Assembly (NCBI GenBank): GCA_002917775.1 | Contig: KZ627159.1 | Location: 31,102-95,101, forward strand | Source: Glaciozyma antarctica PI12 | Lineage: Eukaryota; Basidiomycota; Microbotryomycetes; Kriegeriales; Camptobasidiaceae | Length of the DNA: 64,000 nt | Reading direction: 5' to 3' | Part shown: one piece after another, positions 32,914 through 42,940 of the stretch | How the letters are laid out: each line of letters begins with the position of its first letter | Numbering within the stretch: the stretch's first letter is position 1 | The notes under the pieces: generated by a model | Told to the model about the DNA's origin: nothing | The model's database searches: none | What the model saw: only the letters and a program-made list of their open reading frames with translations | Translations under genes and position numbers: made by a program

Positions 32914-34922
32914 ATGGCTTCCACGACTGGTACGTTATGGCTATCGGTCCGCAGCTGGGAGGGAGGTCTGGGGACTTGGCGATGGCGTTTTTTCTGCGGG
33001 TGCGCCGCGCCGTTGGCGGTGGAGGATGGTGGACGCGGTGTTTGCAGAGAAGCTGGCGCGCAGGTCGCTGCAGAGAACGTAGGAGAGTGGGAGAACGCTG
33101 GCTGGTGCTCTTGTGCTGCTTGGGGAGTCCCTGTTTGCAGGAGTCCGTTGAGTACGCATGGGAGCACCCGGAGCCGAGGTAGCACGGTCTGAGCGCAGAC
33201 GGTGTTGCTCTTCACCAGGAAGCGTGTCTGCGTTGGTGCTGCCATCCTGCCATTTTGCGGGAAAGGAGGGGCGCCGCTCGCGAGTCGAACGGGTCGACGA
33301 GGCTTCGAGAGCTGGCTACCTCCAGCGGTGTGTGGCGCCTAAGCGAGCAGTGACAGCTCTGGCCGTATCCTGGTTCCGCACGAGAGCACAGACGCGACGG
33401 CGAGACCGCCAGCTGTGACCTCGGCGCAGGAGCAGCGCGCTCTCCGGAGACTGCCCGAGATCCCATCACACCTTAACAGCGAGCTCAGCTAACGCCCTTC
33501 CTCTCGATAGCAGCAGGTCTTCCTACCGCTAGCGCCACCTTCTCCGAAACCTCCATCAACACCTGGGGCGTCGTCACCACCACTGGCATCCAAATCGTCC
33601 CCGTCGCGACCTCGGGCGCCAACTCCTCCAACTCTGCCGACTCCTCCCCCTTCCCTATCGCCGCTATCGTTGTCATTGCCATCGTAGGAGGCGTCGTCCT
33701 TTTTGTCGTCGCGTACAAGCTCTACGCGTGGTGGTACCGCCGTTCGCGAGGGGAGGACCTCTCGAATCCCTATCCCGAAGCGCGCCAGCCGCTCGCAGCA
33801 CAGAACAACGGGAGCGCGATGAGCGTGGCGTTTGGGAGTCCGACGACGCCGATGGAGGGAGGGTTCGGGAGCGTCTGGCATGGGAGGAGTCGGAGCAGCA
33901 TGGCGTTTGGCGACGTCTACGCGCAGGAGAGGAACCCGTACGAGTCTTCGCCACAGTTCCCTTCTCAGTTCTCGCCAGAGCTGGGAGGAAGTGGGAGCAA
34001 CACGCCTACTTCGCCGAACGGAGGATCGTCGATTAGTCGGGAGCCGAGTCCGTTTGGACTCGACCGTCCGGCGCGGACGAGGAACGAGAGCGTAACGAGT
34101 GCAGGATGGGGAGGATCCGCGAGCGGGATGGCTTCGGCGTCGAGTCGGGGATCGCTCGCAGCGGGTCAACGCCGGTCAACCTACGGGTCGAGCACGTACA
34201 ATGGTCCTCAGCTTCGCTCTCAAAGCAGTTCGAACCGACTTTCTGGCGCGCCGCACGCTCCTCATTCGCGCATCGACATCGTTCCTCCCCTCCCCCTTGC
34301 CCCTCCGCCCGGAACGGTTGTCTCGACCGACAAGTCGACGCTCGACTTCTCGCCCATGTCGGGCGTCGGGAACGGTCAAGGATTGGGCGAAGAGTGGATC
34401 GTCAACGCGCGAGGCGAGCAGGAACGGATTTACGGATCTCGCAACCCCGCCTTTGACGGCGAGTACGCACGCTCAACGTCGACCCCTTCCTCCCCCGGCC
34501 ACTCCTTCCCTCCTTCCCAACGCGGCCGCGACACCCGCGCTCCTCCCGCAACCCGCCCCTCCCCCACGGCCTCTCCTCCTCGCTCGTACCCTTCCTCCGA
34601 TTCCTCCCCCTCTTCCTCCTCCTCCGGCCTCCCTCGACCCACCCTCCCAGCGCTCAACACCCATCTCACCCCCTCCGGCTATCCCGCCCTCCACGCACTC
34701 CCAACTTCGCCCCTCGAGAAGCTTCAGCAGCGAATGGCGCAAGAAGCGCATCGGGAGCAAAAGGCGCAGGATCGGAGGGAGCGCGTGAGACGAGCGAACG
34801 GCGGAGAGGACGGAACGTTTGAGGGGAGTAGTGGGAGTGGGAGTACGGGGGAGAAGGTGGAGGAGGTGGGAGGGTATAGGGCGCCGAGTACGCATCTTGA
34901 TGAGTTGGTGTCGAAGCGGTAG
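32914..34922 (+). CDS. Single-pass membrane protein, Ser-rich
   Basis: Proposed exon 1, 32914-32929 (MASTT), is joined over a long intron (about 580 bases) to exon 2, 33514-34922, giving 474 aa. The N-terminal ~45 residues are Ser/Thr-rich (AGLPTASATFSETSINTWGV) and are followed by one strong membrane span, FPIAAIVVIAIVGGVVLFVV (about residues 51-70), then AYKLYAWWYRRSRG. The ~400-residue cytoplasmic side is disordered, with Ser, Pro and Gly runs, and ends in a charged helix (EKLQQRMAQEAHREQKAQDR). The plan (short O-glycosylable ectodomain, one span, long cytoplasmic tail) resembles fungal cell-wall sensors such as Mid2 or Wsc, but no sensor domain or signal peptide is seen. The long first intron is unusual here and may hide another start. 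Confidence 0.65.
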
Positions 34923-35147
34923 AGAGGGTCTACTTCAGATTTCGCCTTGCTCGGATCCCTCAACAGACACTGCACCCCCACCCTCGTTACTTGGAATGGC
35001 ATCATCGATTATCTTCCAGCTTTGTCGCTCGTGCCTTGCTCGCTTGAGAATGAGGCGAATACAAGCTTGCATTGCGTGAACAGAGCTGCAAGCTCGTCAA
35101 ATCTTGCGACGAACGCCGAGCATTCAATTCCACCCCCTCACATCGAC

Positions 35148-36577
35148 TCAATAAAATACCGTCCTCCTCTCCGCAACCCTCTCCACCTCCCTCAAGTCTC
35201 CCTTCTTCGCCCCACTCCAAATATACCCATCCAACCCCACCTCGTTCACTCCTCCCATCCACTCCTTCCCCTCCTCCCTCGCCAGCACTTGCGCGCGAGA
35301 AACGAGGAATGCACAGGCTGAGATAGAGGCTGCGCGGAGGGCTGTTGCGGAGTGGGTGGGGAGGAGGAGGGCGGGAGAGGGGGTGGTAGGGAGTGGCGAG
35401 GGGATTGCAGTAAGGAGGGGGTCGGTAGAGGTGGAGAGGGAGAGAATGTGGTGGTGAATGAGCATCGCTAAAGAAATCCGCGTTAGTATGCTGAGAGCAG
35501 AGGAGAGGGAGGAACGTACTGGGAATGACGTTGTCGGCGAAGATGGGGAAGGAGGAGATGTCGGGGAGAGGGAAGGAGACGGGTCCGGAGGGTTCGTGGA
35601 AGTTTTCGTCGGGCGTGTAGGAGGTAGGGGAGAAGCGGAGGGAGATGGAGGAGAGGAGGAAGACGGCCTTTTTGAAGATGTAGACCGCTGCGAAGGTGTT
35701 AGTGCGAGAAGTGAGGGAGGGAGGGGATGGAGACGTACGCTCGCCGTCAATCGTGTAGGCGTCTGCGAATGCTGGAAATGTCGTTGCGAGCTGCGTTCGG
35801 GCGTTAGCTTCCTCTCAACCTCGAGAACAAGCGAGTCGAGAGAACGCACCTTCTCCACCATCGCACCGGGGTCTCCTCCCGTCTCTACGAGCGCCTCCTT
35901 CACCCAAGCTCCCAAATCCTTCTTCCCCACCTTCTTGAGCACCTGCCCAGTCCCCTTGAGCACCTCGACGAGCAATTCAAGCACCTCCCACGCCTCTGCA
36001 TCCTTCTCCCCTACGCGCACCGCCGGTCCCATCGTCGGATGATCCTTCTCCGTATGCGTCTGGATCTGCGCCAAGTTGGCGAGCGAAGCAGGGGTGCAGG
36101 CGAGCATTCCTGCGGTCGAAAGAGGGGTGGAGGAGGAAGGGGAGAGGTGGGCGGAGAGGACGAGGGAGAGGATCGTGGACCATGCGCCGCGGGTCGTTAG
36201 GCGGTGCAGGGGGGCACGGTAGCCTGATAGGAAGTTGAGGAGGGCGAGGGTTCTGCGAGGGGGTTAGCTGGGGCTGAGGGGGAGGAGGGGAGGACGGACG
36301 AGATGAGGTTGAGCTCCTCCTCGGGTGATTCGAAGCGCAGCGGCAGACGGATACCGTGCGCGTTCGAGGAGAGGGAAGACTCGTAGTCCTCCTGCGATAG
36401 GGAGAGAAGGAAAGCGTCTGCTGCTGCTTCATCAATCTCCGAGGGAGGTCAGCTCGTGTGGAAGGACGTGGATCAAGCGGAGCTCACGAGGATGTTGGAG
36501 CGGACGCGGAGGGCTTCACACGACGAGCGGATGTCGTTGATCAGAGTCGTTGCTGCTGGGATTGGCGTGATTGACAT
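35148..36577 (-). CDS. QNG1: Queuosine salvage nucleosidase (Qng1, DUF2419 family)
   Basis: Six exons, 36577-36488, 36436-36300, 36252-35850, 35790-35739, 35687-35520 and 35467-35148, join to 389 aa. Landmarks of the family: SSNAHGIRLPLRFESPEEEL, NLISTLALLNFLSGYRAPLH, TTRGAWSTIL, TTFPAFADAYTIDGEPVYIF (with the VYIFKKA motif), FPIFADNVIPTMLIHHHILS and the end RTVFY. The enzyme frees queuine from queuosine 5'-phosphate, so the cell can modify tRNAs with queuine taken from outside. Fungi that lack the gene cannot salvage queuosine. The start gives a conserved helix with INDIRSSCEALRVRSNILID. No break is seen. Confidence 0.92.
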
Positions 36578-37061
36578 GGCTGCAGCTGGGAGACGGGGGC
36601 AGGAGGAGGAAGAGGAACGCGTAGGCGCTGAGGCCAAAAGTGAGTAAGTCCCCCTCTTCGCTCCTCGCCCCTTCTCTTGATTCAATCTCACAACACTTGA
36701 CTATCACCTCCTGATTCTCCCAATAGCTATGTACGAGTGTATACGAGCTGTTACGACCTCTGGAAGCGTGAATTGATCCGCATACACTCACTCGTTCGAG
36801 CCCCTCTCCTCACGAGCGACTCTTCCTTTCCTTCGAGAGCCTAAGCAGGTCTCCTCATCGTGTTTGAAGCTCTATCCATCCTCAGAAATTACTCTGCTCG
36901 ATCCTCGAAGAAGATTCAGCTGGTTATCGACCCGTGACGAGGCCGCACACACCTCACCCCGCCCGAGACAACTCGAGTTGAACCACCGGTCTCTCTCTTG
37001 CTCGTACCACATCCTCAACACTCAACTCACCCTCAAAGCAAACTCAACAACACACATCAAC
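36578..37061. other. Divergent intergenic region
   Basis: About 480 bases between the Qng1 start (minus) and the DM9 gene start (plus); likely a shared promoter. An ACACATCAACATGG context precedes the DM9 start. No further gene recognised. Confidence 0.4.
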
Positions 37062-37881
37062 ATGGTCAACTGGGTAAGACCTCACTCCTCGATCCCAGAC
37101 GACCGCTGACGTCTCTCCTCCTCGACTCTAGGTCGCTCAACGCTCCGGGGACGAGATCCCCCAGGACGCCATTCGCGGAGGACAGGAAGCTAATGGCCAG
37201 CCCTTCTTCATCGCGAGGGCCAAGATGGCCGACGGGTGAGTCCTTCTCATCTCACCGTCCCCTTCCTCGCTCGTACCGCTGCGAGCTCGCACCTCTTAGC
37301 TCACACTTTGGGATTACGCAGGTCAGTTCACCCAGGCAAGACTGGAACTACCTGTGGGCGTGGTGCCCTCATTGGATACGGCGACAAGGAGGTCTAGTGC
37401 GTGAAGTTGCGAAGCGCCGCGAGGTCGAACGTAGCTGATCCTCGTTCCTCACCCAGCTCTGGTGAATGTACGCTTCCAATCCCCAGGTACGATGAGGACT
37501 AAAAGCTGACAAAACAGTTCGCAGACGAGATCCTCACCGGAGACTAGAACAGCGTCAAATGGATCGACGCGAGCGGTCCCCTCCAGTCCACCGACGGCCT
37601 CATCGACGGCGGCAGGGTACGTCCTCCCCCCTTTTCGACCTCCTCCCTGGTCGCTAGCTAACTGGAGGGCACAGGACGGCGAAGGCAACCCCCTCTTCAT
37701 CTCTCAGACGGACTACGAGGGAGGAGTCTTTGTTGGAAAGGCTTCGCAGCAGCTCGATGGTTCTCGTTTCGGATACGGAGGAGCTGAGCAGAAGGGTGGG
37801 AACGTGCGTTCACTTCCTTTTGTGTGTGCAGGGAGGCAGGCTGATGAGGTGGTACAGTACCGCGTTTTGGCTAATGCTTGA
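37062..37881 (+). pseudogene. DM9/DUF3421 repeat protein, probably inactivated
   Basis: Exons 37062-37073, 37132-37235, 37322-37396, 37457-37467, 37518-37616, 37675-37803 and 37858-37881 show two DM9-type repeats. The first is VAQRSGDEIPQDAIRGGQEA, NGQPFFIARAKMADGSVHPG and GRGALIGYGDKEVYSGE. The second is NSVKWIDASGPLQSTDGLID, GNPLFISQTDYEGGVFVGKA, FGYGGAEQKGGN and YRVLANA. DM9 proteins are mannose-binding lectins in animals; fungal roles are unclear. A TAG at 37545-37547 replaces a codon in TGD-stop-NSVKW, and exon 4 to exon 5 is out of phase by one base. Two independent lesions suggest a recent pseudogene, although base errors are not excluded. Confidence 0.7.
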
Positions 37882-38233
37882 GGGAGGGATCGCAGAGGGA
37901 TAGGAAGGAGTTTGTGCGCTTGCAATTAGTTCGTTGAGAACGTCGTTGTTGTCGTCGTCGTCGCCGTCGTCGTTATCGTCGTCGAGAGCGAGGAGAGAAG
38001 GACGTAGAGGAGCACGAGCGCAGAGTGAGCGCGGTTGCGAGAGCTTCGCACGACGAATGTCAAATTTCAGATGAGGGGTGAGGCAAGGACTGGGGGAAAG
38101 GAAAAGAGAAAGTTGACGGTGGTAGAGGTGGTGTTCGAGAGAAGAGTTCGCGAAGTCGGGAGGAGTTCGCGAGAGTCAACGAGCTGGAGGAGGGTCAGCG
38201 ACGAATGGCCAGGAACGAGCGAAAAGCCGCACC
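37882..38233. repeat. Intergenic region with (GTC)n-type microsatellite
   Basis: From about 37938 to 37985 the plus strand is an imperfect GTC/GTT trinucleotide run (GTTGTTGTCGTCGTCGTCGC and onward). Otherwise about 350 bases without a recognised gene. Confidence 0.7.
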
Positions 38234-39162
38234 TCAATCCCAAACGAACCTCGCCTTGATCCCTCGAGCATCGCATTCCTCGAGCAATCGCACCTCCTCG
38301 TCCGTCCCACAGCACCAAGAAACTCGCCCTCGCATCGACAACCGTTCGGCGTCCGGAGGCGTGATCGCAATCGACTGGAGAGACGGCAAGTCGTTGAGCG
38401 CCATCCGAATGTCGTTTAGTGATTGCGGCTCGAGTTCGCATTCGTCGAGGTGGAGGGATTTGAGGGAGGGAGGGAAGAGGGGGAGGAGTCGGCGGAGGGT
38501 CGGGGAGTCGCGTCGAAAGATCCCAATGTGCTCGAGTTGAAGAGCAACGCCGAGAAAAGTGGAATTAGGCGAGCAGCTTTGCGAGTCTTGGTGGAATCGG
38601 AGGATCGAGTCGACCGAGGAGGAAGGACGGGTTCCGAGGACGGCGCGAGAGTGGGAGGCAAAATCCTTGTTGAGCGCCCAGACCACGAAATGTGCATGGT
38701 CGAGGGAGCGCTGGGCGGAGCCGTGATCGAAAGGCGGGCGTGCAGGATGAAGGACGGCTGAGCGTTGGTAGGACGAACGTAGCTGATGACCAAGGCTGCC
38801 TGCGCAAGGTTGACGAACGTGCAGCCTCGAATGACAATACCTCGAGCCCAACACACACTCGCAGTACTCGATCCGTCTCTTGCAACCTTACGCTCCCGGC
38901 CTGGCCACCCCAATACACCTTCAGCCTGCGCGTCGGGTACCGCCCTCGCGCCTCGCTACCGCAAAAGCTGATGGCACTCGCGGAGCTGCGGATAACGGGT
39001 GCCTTCCACAATTCCCGCTGAGCCCACCACTGCCACCTCTTCGCCACGCGTGTCGAACTGCGACTTGGGCGGTTCCTCGTCGTCCAGCGGGTCGTCGTGC
39101 TCGCCGGCTAGTTCGATGATGCGAGCGAGGATTTCAAGTGGAAGAGAGTTGATCGTAGCCAT
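38234..39162 (-). pseudogene. F-box/LRR-like gene, frame-broken
   Basis: The start MATINSLPLEILARIIELAG is F-box-like and runs to DDEEPPKSQFDT. Family sequence then continues in the +1 frame (RVAKRWQWWAQRELWKAPVI, GSEARGRYPTRRLKVYWGGQ, TDRVLRVCVGLEVLSFEAA), so one base is in excess near 39048. An intron from about 38841 to 38762 then joins in phase to PVLHPARPPFDHGSAQRSLD, and the frame stays open to GIKARFVWD at 38234. The C-terminal third has clear LRR periodicity (LPLFPPSLKSLHLDECELEP, LNDLPSLQSIAITPPDAERL). Related to the genes at 15.3, 22.5 and 62.3 kb. Whether the single frame break is real or an assembly slip cannot be told. Confidence 0.6.
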
Positions 39163-39437
39163 GGTGAGAGGAGGTGAGCCGTCGTAGCGTGCAGGACGGG
39201 AAGGGGAGGTTGGGGAGGTTGGGGATGAGCTGAGATGCCTGGCGTCGGAGGGGCGGTCAGCGAGGTCCTTCTCCTGTCATCGGAGCAGGATCTACTCACC
39301 AGCTACGGAAGCAGAGCCACGGCGCCAGCGAGCAACCTACGGAGCGACGCGGAGAAGGACAAGAAGCGATGGTGTCGAACGTTCCCCTCCCTCCTTCCTC
39401 CCACTCGACCCGCCTTCCGACAGCGACTGCGCTCCGA

Positions 39438-40042
39438 ATGTCGACTTCCTCCCAGCCTGAACCAAGCTTTCAGCCCGCGAACGGCGCAGGGCCCACCTCG
39501 AACCCCCTCTTCCTCGTGCGCTCCCTCTCTCCGCGCTCCTCCCAAGCTAACTCGCCCACAGCAAGGTCTCCAATCCATCCTCGCTCCTCTTTACGCGCGT
39601 GGAGCTTCAGAAGCCGAGATAGCAGAGGTGACTGCTCGCGCCGAGGTCTTCTTTGCTCAATCGTGCGTGCTCCCCACATCGCTCTGGGACAAGCTAACAC
39701 GCTTCTCCCAGACAAGCTGCCGCTGCTCCAACACCTGCAGCAGCTCATCAACCACCTCCTACCGAACCTTCCGACCTCCCTACACCTCCACCAGCCGCCA
39801 CGAGCTCAGCACCCGGCAACCCTCCGTACCCCCTCTCCTTCGCCGCTCTCGCTTCCCTCATCGCCTCGGGCGCTCCGATTCCAGGGATCCGGGATATTCC
39901 AGATAAGCTGGCCGAGGGAGAGCCGAGCGTTAGTACGGTGGACGTGGCGGCGGTGAGAAAGCCCTGGGAGGTGGCGAAGGAGGATGAGGTGGTGGAGAGC
40001 GATGGGACTGCTGCGAGAGAGGGGATGGAGGTTGGGGAGTAG
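39438..40042 (+). CDS. Pex39-like protein with KPWE motif
   Basis: Three exons, 39438-39515, 39562-39662 and 39712-40042, give 169 aa (an in-frame ATG at 39369 would add 23 residues). The N-terminal half has a helical segment (QGLQSILAPLYARGASEAEI, AEVTARAEVFFAQS) and an Ala/Pro linker. The C-terminal domain reads YPLSFAALASLIASGAPIPG, IRDIPDKLAEGEPS and VRKPWEVAKED. The combination of Y-P-x-S-F, G-x-P-I-P-G-I and (R/K)KPWE matches the small peroxisomal PTS2-import factor described as PEX39 (yeast Yjr012c, human C6orf226), whose KPWE motif contacts Pex7. Family assignment is from memory of those motifs. The N-terminal extension is longer than in the human protein. Confidence 0.7.
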
Positions 40043-40407
40043 CGAGGGCTGTGGGTGGGCTGGATGGCTTTCATGCGAGGAATGGAGGGTGTGTTGTGCT
40101 GGAGATGCCGACGAAAGGGCGCTGGCAGGTGCTCGCATCATCCCCTCTCTATGCTGCTCTCTCGCTGCTCCTTTCAGTCCTGCTCGCATCAAATTTCTCG
40201 CGTTCCATCCCTCTGCTCCAACACGCCTACGAGTTCTCAAGCATCGGCCTTCCCCTGCGCATCAACATCGTTAGCCTCGCACCCCCTTCCTCTCGAACTC
40301 CGCTGCTCACCTCATCAAGCGCCGCCGTACCCGTCGCCAAGATGCTCACACATATGCAGTCAATGTCATACTTGGCGGTGCTATGCGTAAACGTGATCCC
40401 AAGCAGC
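40043..40407. other. Convergent intergenic region
   Basis: About 365 bases between convergent genes; no gene recognised. Confidence 0.4.
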
Positions 40408-41020
40408 CTATTTGCTCCCAGGTTCCTTCCTAGCCTTCTGCTTCAGAATCGCCGTCGCCTCCTCCGCAGCCTGTTCGATGCTTCTTGAAAGTCGTCCCTG
40501 GTTGGGGATGCAATACTTGTTGGCAGAGGCGACGACGACGCGGAGGAACTGCGTGTGGTGTTGGAAAGGAGGACCGGTGAGGGTGGTGGATTGGAAGTCG
40601 CGTGGCTGGGACTGCGGCAGACGGCGTCAAGAGGGAAGAAGTGCGGTGAGTAGACGCATTACTTGCTTGTGTCGCTCTCTGGGTGAAGGTGAGGAGTAAA
40701 GAAGGGGGCTCTCAGGCGCTCGCTCTCTCCTCTCCTTCGCGCTCGGGTTTCGTCGCAGCTGCAGTCGAACTTACACCAGTAAATTCTGAATGCCAGATGT
40801 TTGTTAGGAATCCAATGCCTTTCCTCGGGCAGCGCGCCACTTTGTACAAGCCTTCGTCGCGCTTCGCTCCTGATTCGAGCACGTCGTAGCGGGCGGTTTC
40901 GGCGAACAGACGCGTAGACCAGTGCACCTTGCGCGAGTCCGCGCAAAAGGGGCCAGTGAGCGGTGTAGATAGCGGTGAAGGAGCTGTAGCAAGCGGAGGG
41001 GGATAAGCGACTCGCAGCAC
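40408..41020 (-). CDS. Unrecognised protein, two-exon core
   Basis: The last exon, 40611-40408, reads SQPRDFQSTTLTGPPFQHHT, QFLRVVVASANKYCIPNQGR and EQAAEEATAILKQKARK. It joins in phase over an intron (GTAAGT donor at 40774, CTGCCGCAG acceptor at 40612) to an upstream exon ending LYKVARCPRKGIGFLTNIWH-SEFTG at 40775. Further upstream the same frame holds STRLFAETARYDVLESGAKR and is open to about 41020, but no ATG is found, so the start lies in another exon (an acceptor-like CTCCTTCGCAG is at about 41034). The composition and continuous frame look coding. I do not recognise the family. Confidence 0.45.
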
Positions 41021-41110
41021 AGTTGAGCTGCGAAGGAGCCGATGCGGAAGTGAGATGGAGTCAGTTGGCGCGCTTAAAGATGCTGCATCTAGGTTATTAG
41101 ATCGCTGCGG

Positions 41111-42048
41111 TCATAAACTGCTCGTAGGCGAAGCAGAGAGAGCGCCACAGCGAGCAGTCCATTCTCCCCTCGACGCGCGACCGCCCACCTCCGAATCCCG
41201 TCGACCCCAATGGATTACCCCGTCCCTCCCAAGCTCTTCAGCAGAGTTCTGCAGTTCTGTCGAATCGATCGTCCCGCCTTCCAACCCCGTCAACCCTCCC
41301 CCTCCTTCCGGCGGCAACGGCATCGCACCAAAGTCCATCCCCTTCATCGAGAAACCTTCTCCAATCCCTCCCGACGCATTAACCATATTTATCAGCGTCT
41401 CCAGATCCGGTTCGCTCGCCGCTGGTAACGATGTTGGAGGAGGCAGGATGGAGAGGTCGAGCGAGGTGAGGAAGTCGGCGTCCGCTACGGGGTTTACGAC
41501 GGGGGAAGGGAGGGCCGAGTCGCCAAAGAGGGAGTCGAGGTCCGTTGGACCAGTAGCAGAGGCAAGGAACGATTCGTCGAGTTCCATGGGAGCTGCTTCG
41601 GCGTGGGGGAGGGAGGGGAAGGCGAATGGGAAGGGGAGGGAGGGCTGAGGTTCGAGTGGGGCGTCGGAGGAGGTGGAGACGGGGAGGGCAAGGCCAGAGG
41701 CTTTTCGGGCGTCTCGTTCTTGTACTGCGAGGGCTTTCAGCTGTGCGGAGTTAGCTGGGCGCCAGGTGGGGAGAGGGAGGGAGGACCGACCAGGCGTTGC
41801 TCAATCTGCGAGCATGTCTCGTCGAACGCGCAAGTCGAAGCTTGAAGCTGCTGTACGAGGTGGCGGGGAGCGTTGGGAGCGTAGGGCGTTACGGAGAGGG
41901 ACTGGACAGCGGCGTGGTGAGAGAGAATGAGGGCGAGAGTGCGAAGAGTCGCCTGTTGCTCGCGTCAGCAGGTGCCTGGCGGGAGCTGAGGAGGAGAGCG
42001 GACCTTGAGAGAGGCTTCAAGGGCTTCGATTGATTCTGCTGTGCTCAT
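41111..42048 (-). CDS. Acidic coiled-coil protein, possible Mediator tail subunit
   Basis: Three exons, 42048-42004, 41952-41791 and 41740-41111, give 278 aa. The N-terminal ~85 residues are helical (MSTAESIEALEASLKATLRT, LALILSHHAAVQSLSV, DETCSQIEQRLLKALAVQER). The rest is acidic and Pro/Ser-rich with hydrophobic patches (LDESFLASATGPTDLDSLFG, DADFLTSLDLSILPPP, EPDLETLINMVNASGG), similar in style to activation or Mediator-tail proteins. A short N-terminal helical bundle plus an acidic tail is compatible with a fungal Med2-like subunit, but this is a weak inference. No break is seen. Confidence 0.55.
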
Positions 42049-42940
42049 CTGAAGTGCGCGGAGGAGGCGATTGAGGGAAAAGAGCAAGGTCGCGGGCGAT
42101 TGTAGCTCTTGTCTTCCTGCCACAGTCCGAGCAGTGCTTACGTGTAGGAACTGCTCCCGTGCACTCCTCTGCTCTCTCCGCTCATTTTGCGGAGGAAGGG
42201 ACCAGCTGACGGTGTTCTTGTGGGTAGGAACGCCGGCAAATGCGTTCGAACAGGTCTGCTCAGGCTGCTTGCGGGCGTGCTGCTCCAAGCTCTCCAGGCA
42301 AGCTTCAAGAGCGCTCCCCTGGCAGGAGAATCGAACGCTGAGTGGGCTCAGCGGAGAAGCCGAGGGGGAAGGGGTTGCAGTGGGCTGTTTGATCTACAAC
42401 GCGGTACGCTCAGCAGCTTCCTGGCCTCCGGAAGCGAAAAGGAGGAACGCGAAGAAGGGGAGAGCAGCAGATCTGTAACGCAGGAACTGGATTTCGAGCT
42501 CTCTGACGGTGGGAGAAGCTCCTCGGCCAACGCGCTCGACGTCGCAGCCGCGCAGCTCTGCGCGTTCGAGCTCTTCTCCCTTCCTCACGTCCTCAAACGC
42601 TCCAGGTGCGTTCCTGAAAGAGTGGGACATGCAGGAACTCAAGGAAGGTCGCGCGATATGAACCAAAATAGGAGGAGGGTCGGTCGTGAGGGAGGTCGAA
42701 ACAGGAAACTCGACCCAAAACTCAACTTTCTCTGCTCGTCTCCCTTTTGTTCCTCCTCCATTCCCTCGACACCTTCTCCTCCTTCTTTCAGGTACTCAGC
42801 TCAGCGCAGGTCGCACTCCATCTTCCTTTACAGCCCGCAGCGCGACCGCTTCGACATCCCGTTTGATACGAGCTCTGTCCCTTCCGACCCCCTTCCTTCC
42901 GCCACCACCCCTCGTCCAACAACTCCCCCAGCTCCTCAAG
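42049..42940. other. Large divergent intergenic region
   Basis: About 890 bases between divergent genes. A plus-strand segment at 42480-42605 (QELDFELSDGGRSSSANALD, ending at a GTGCGT donor) looks exon-like, and a CTTTCAG acceptor-like site lies near 42791. These may be leader exons of the secreted-protein gene that follows, or a small unrecognised gene. Not called. Confidence 0.35.
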
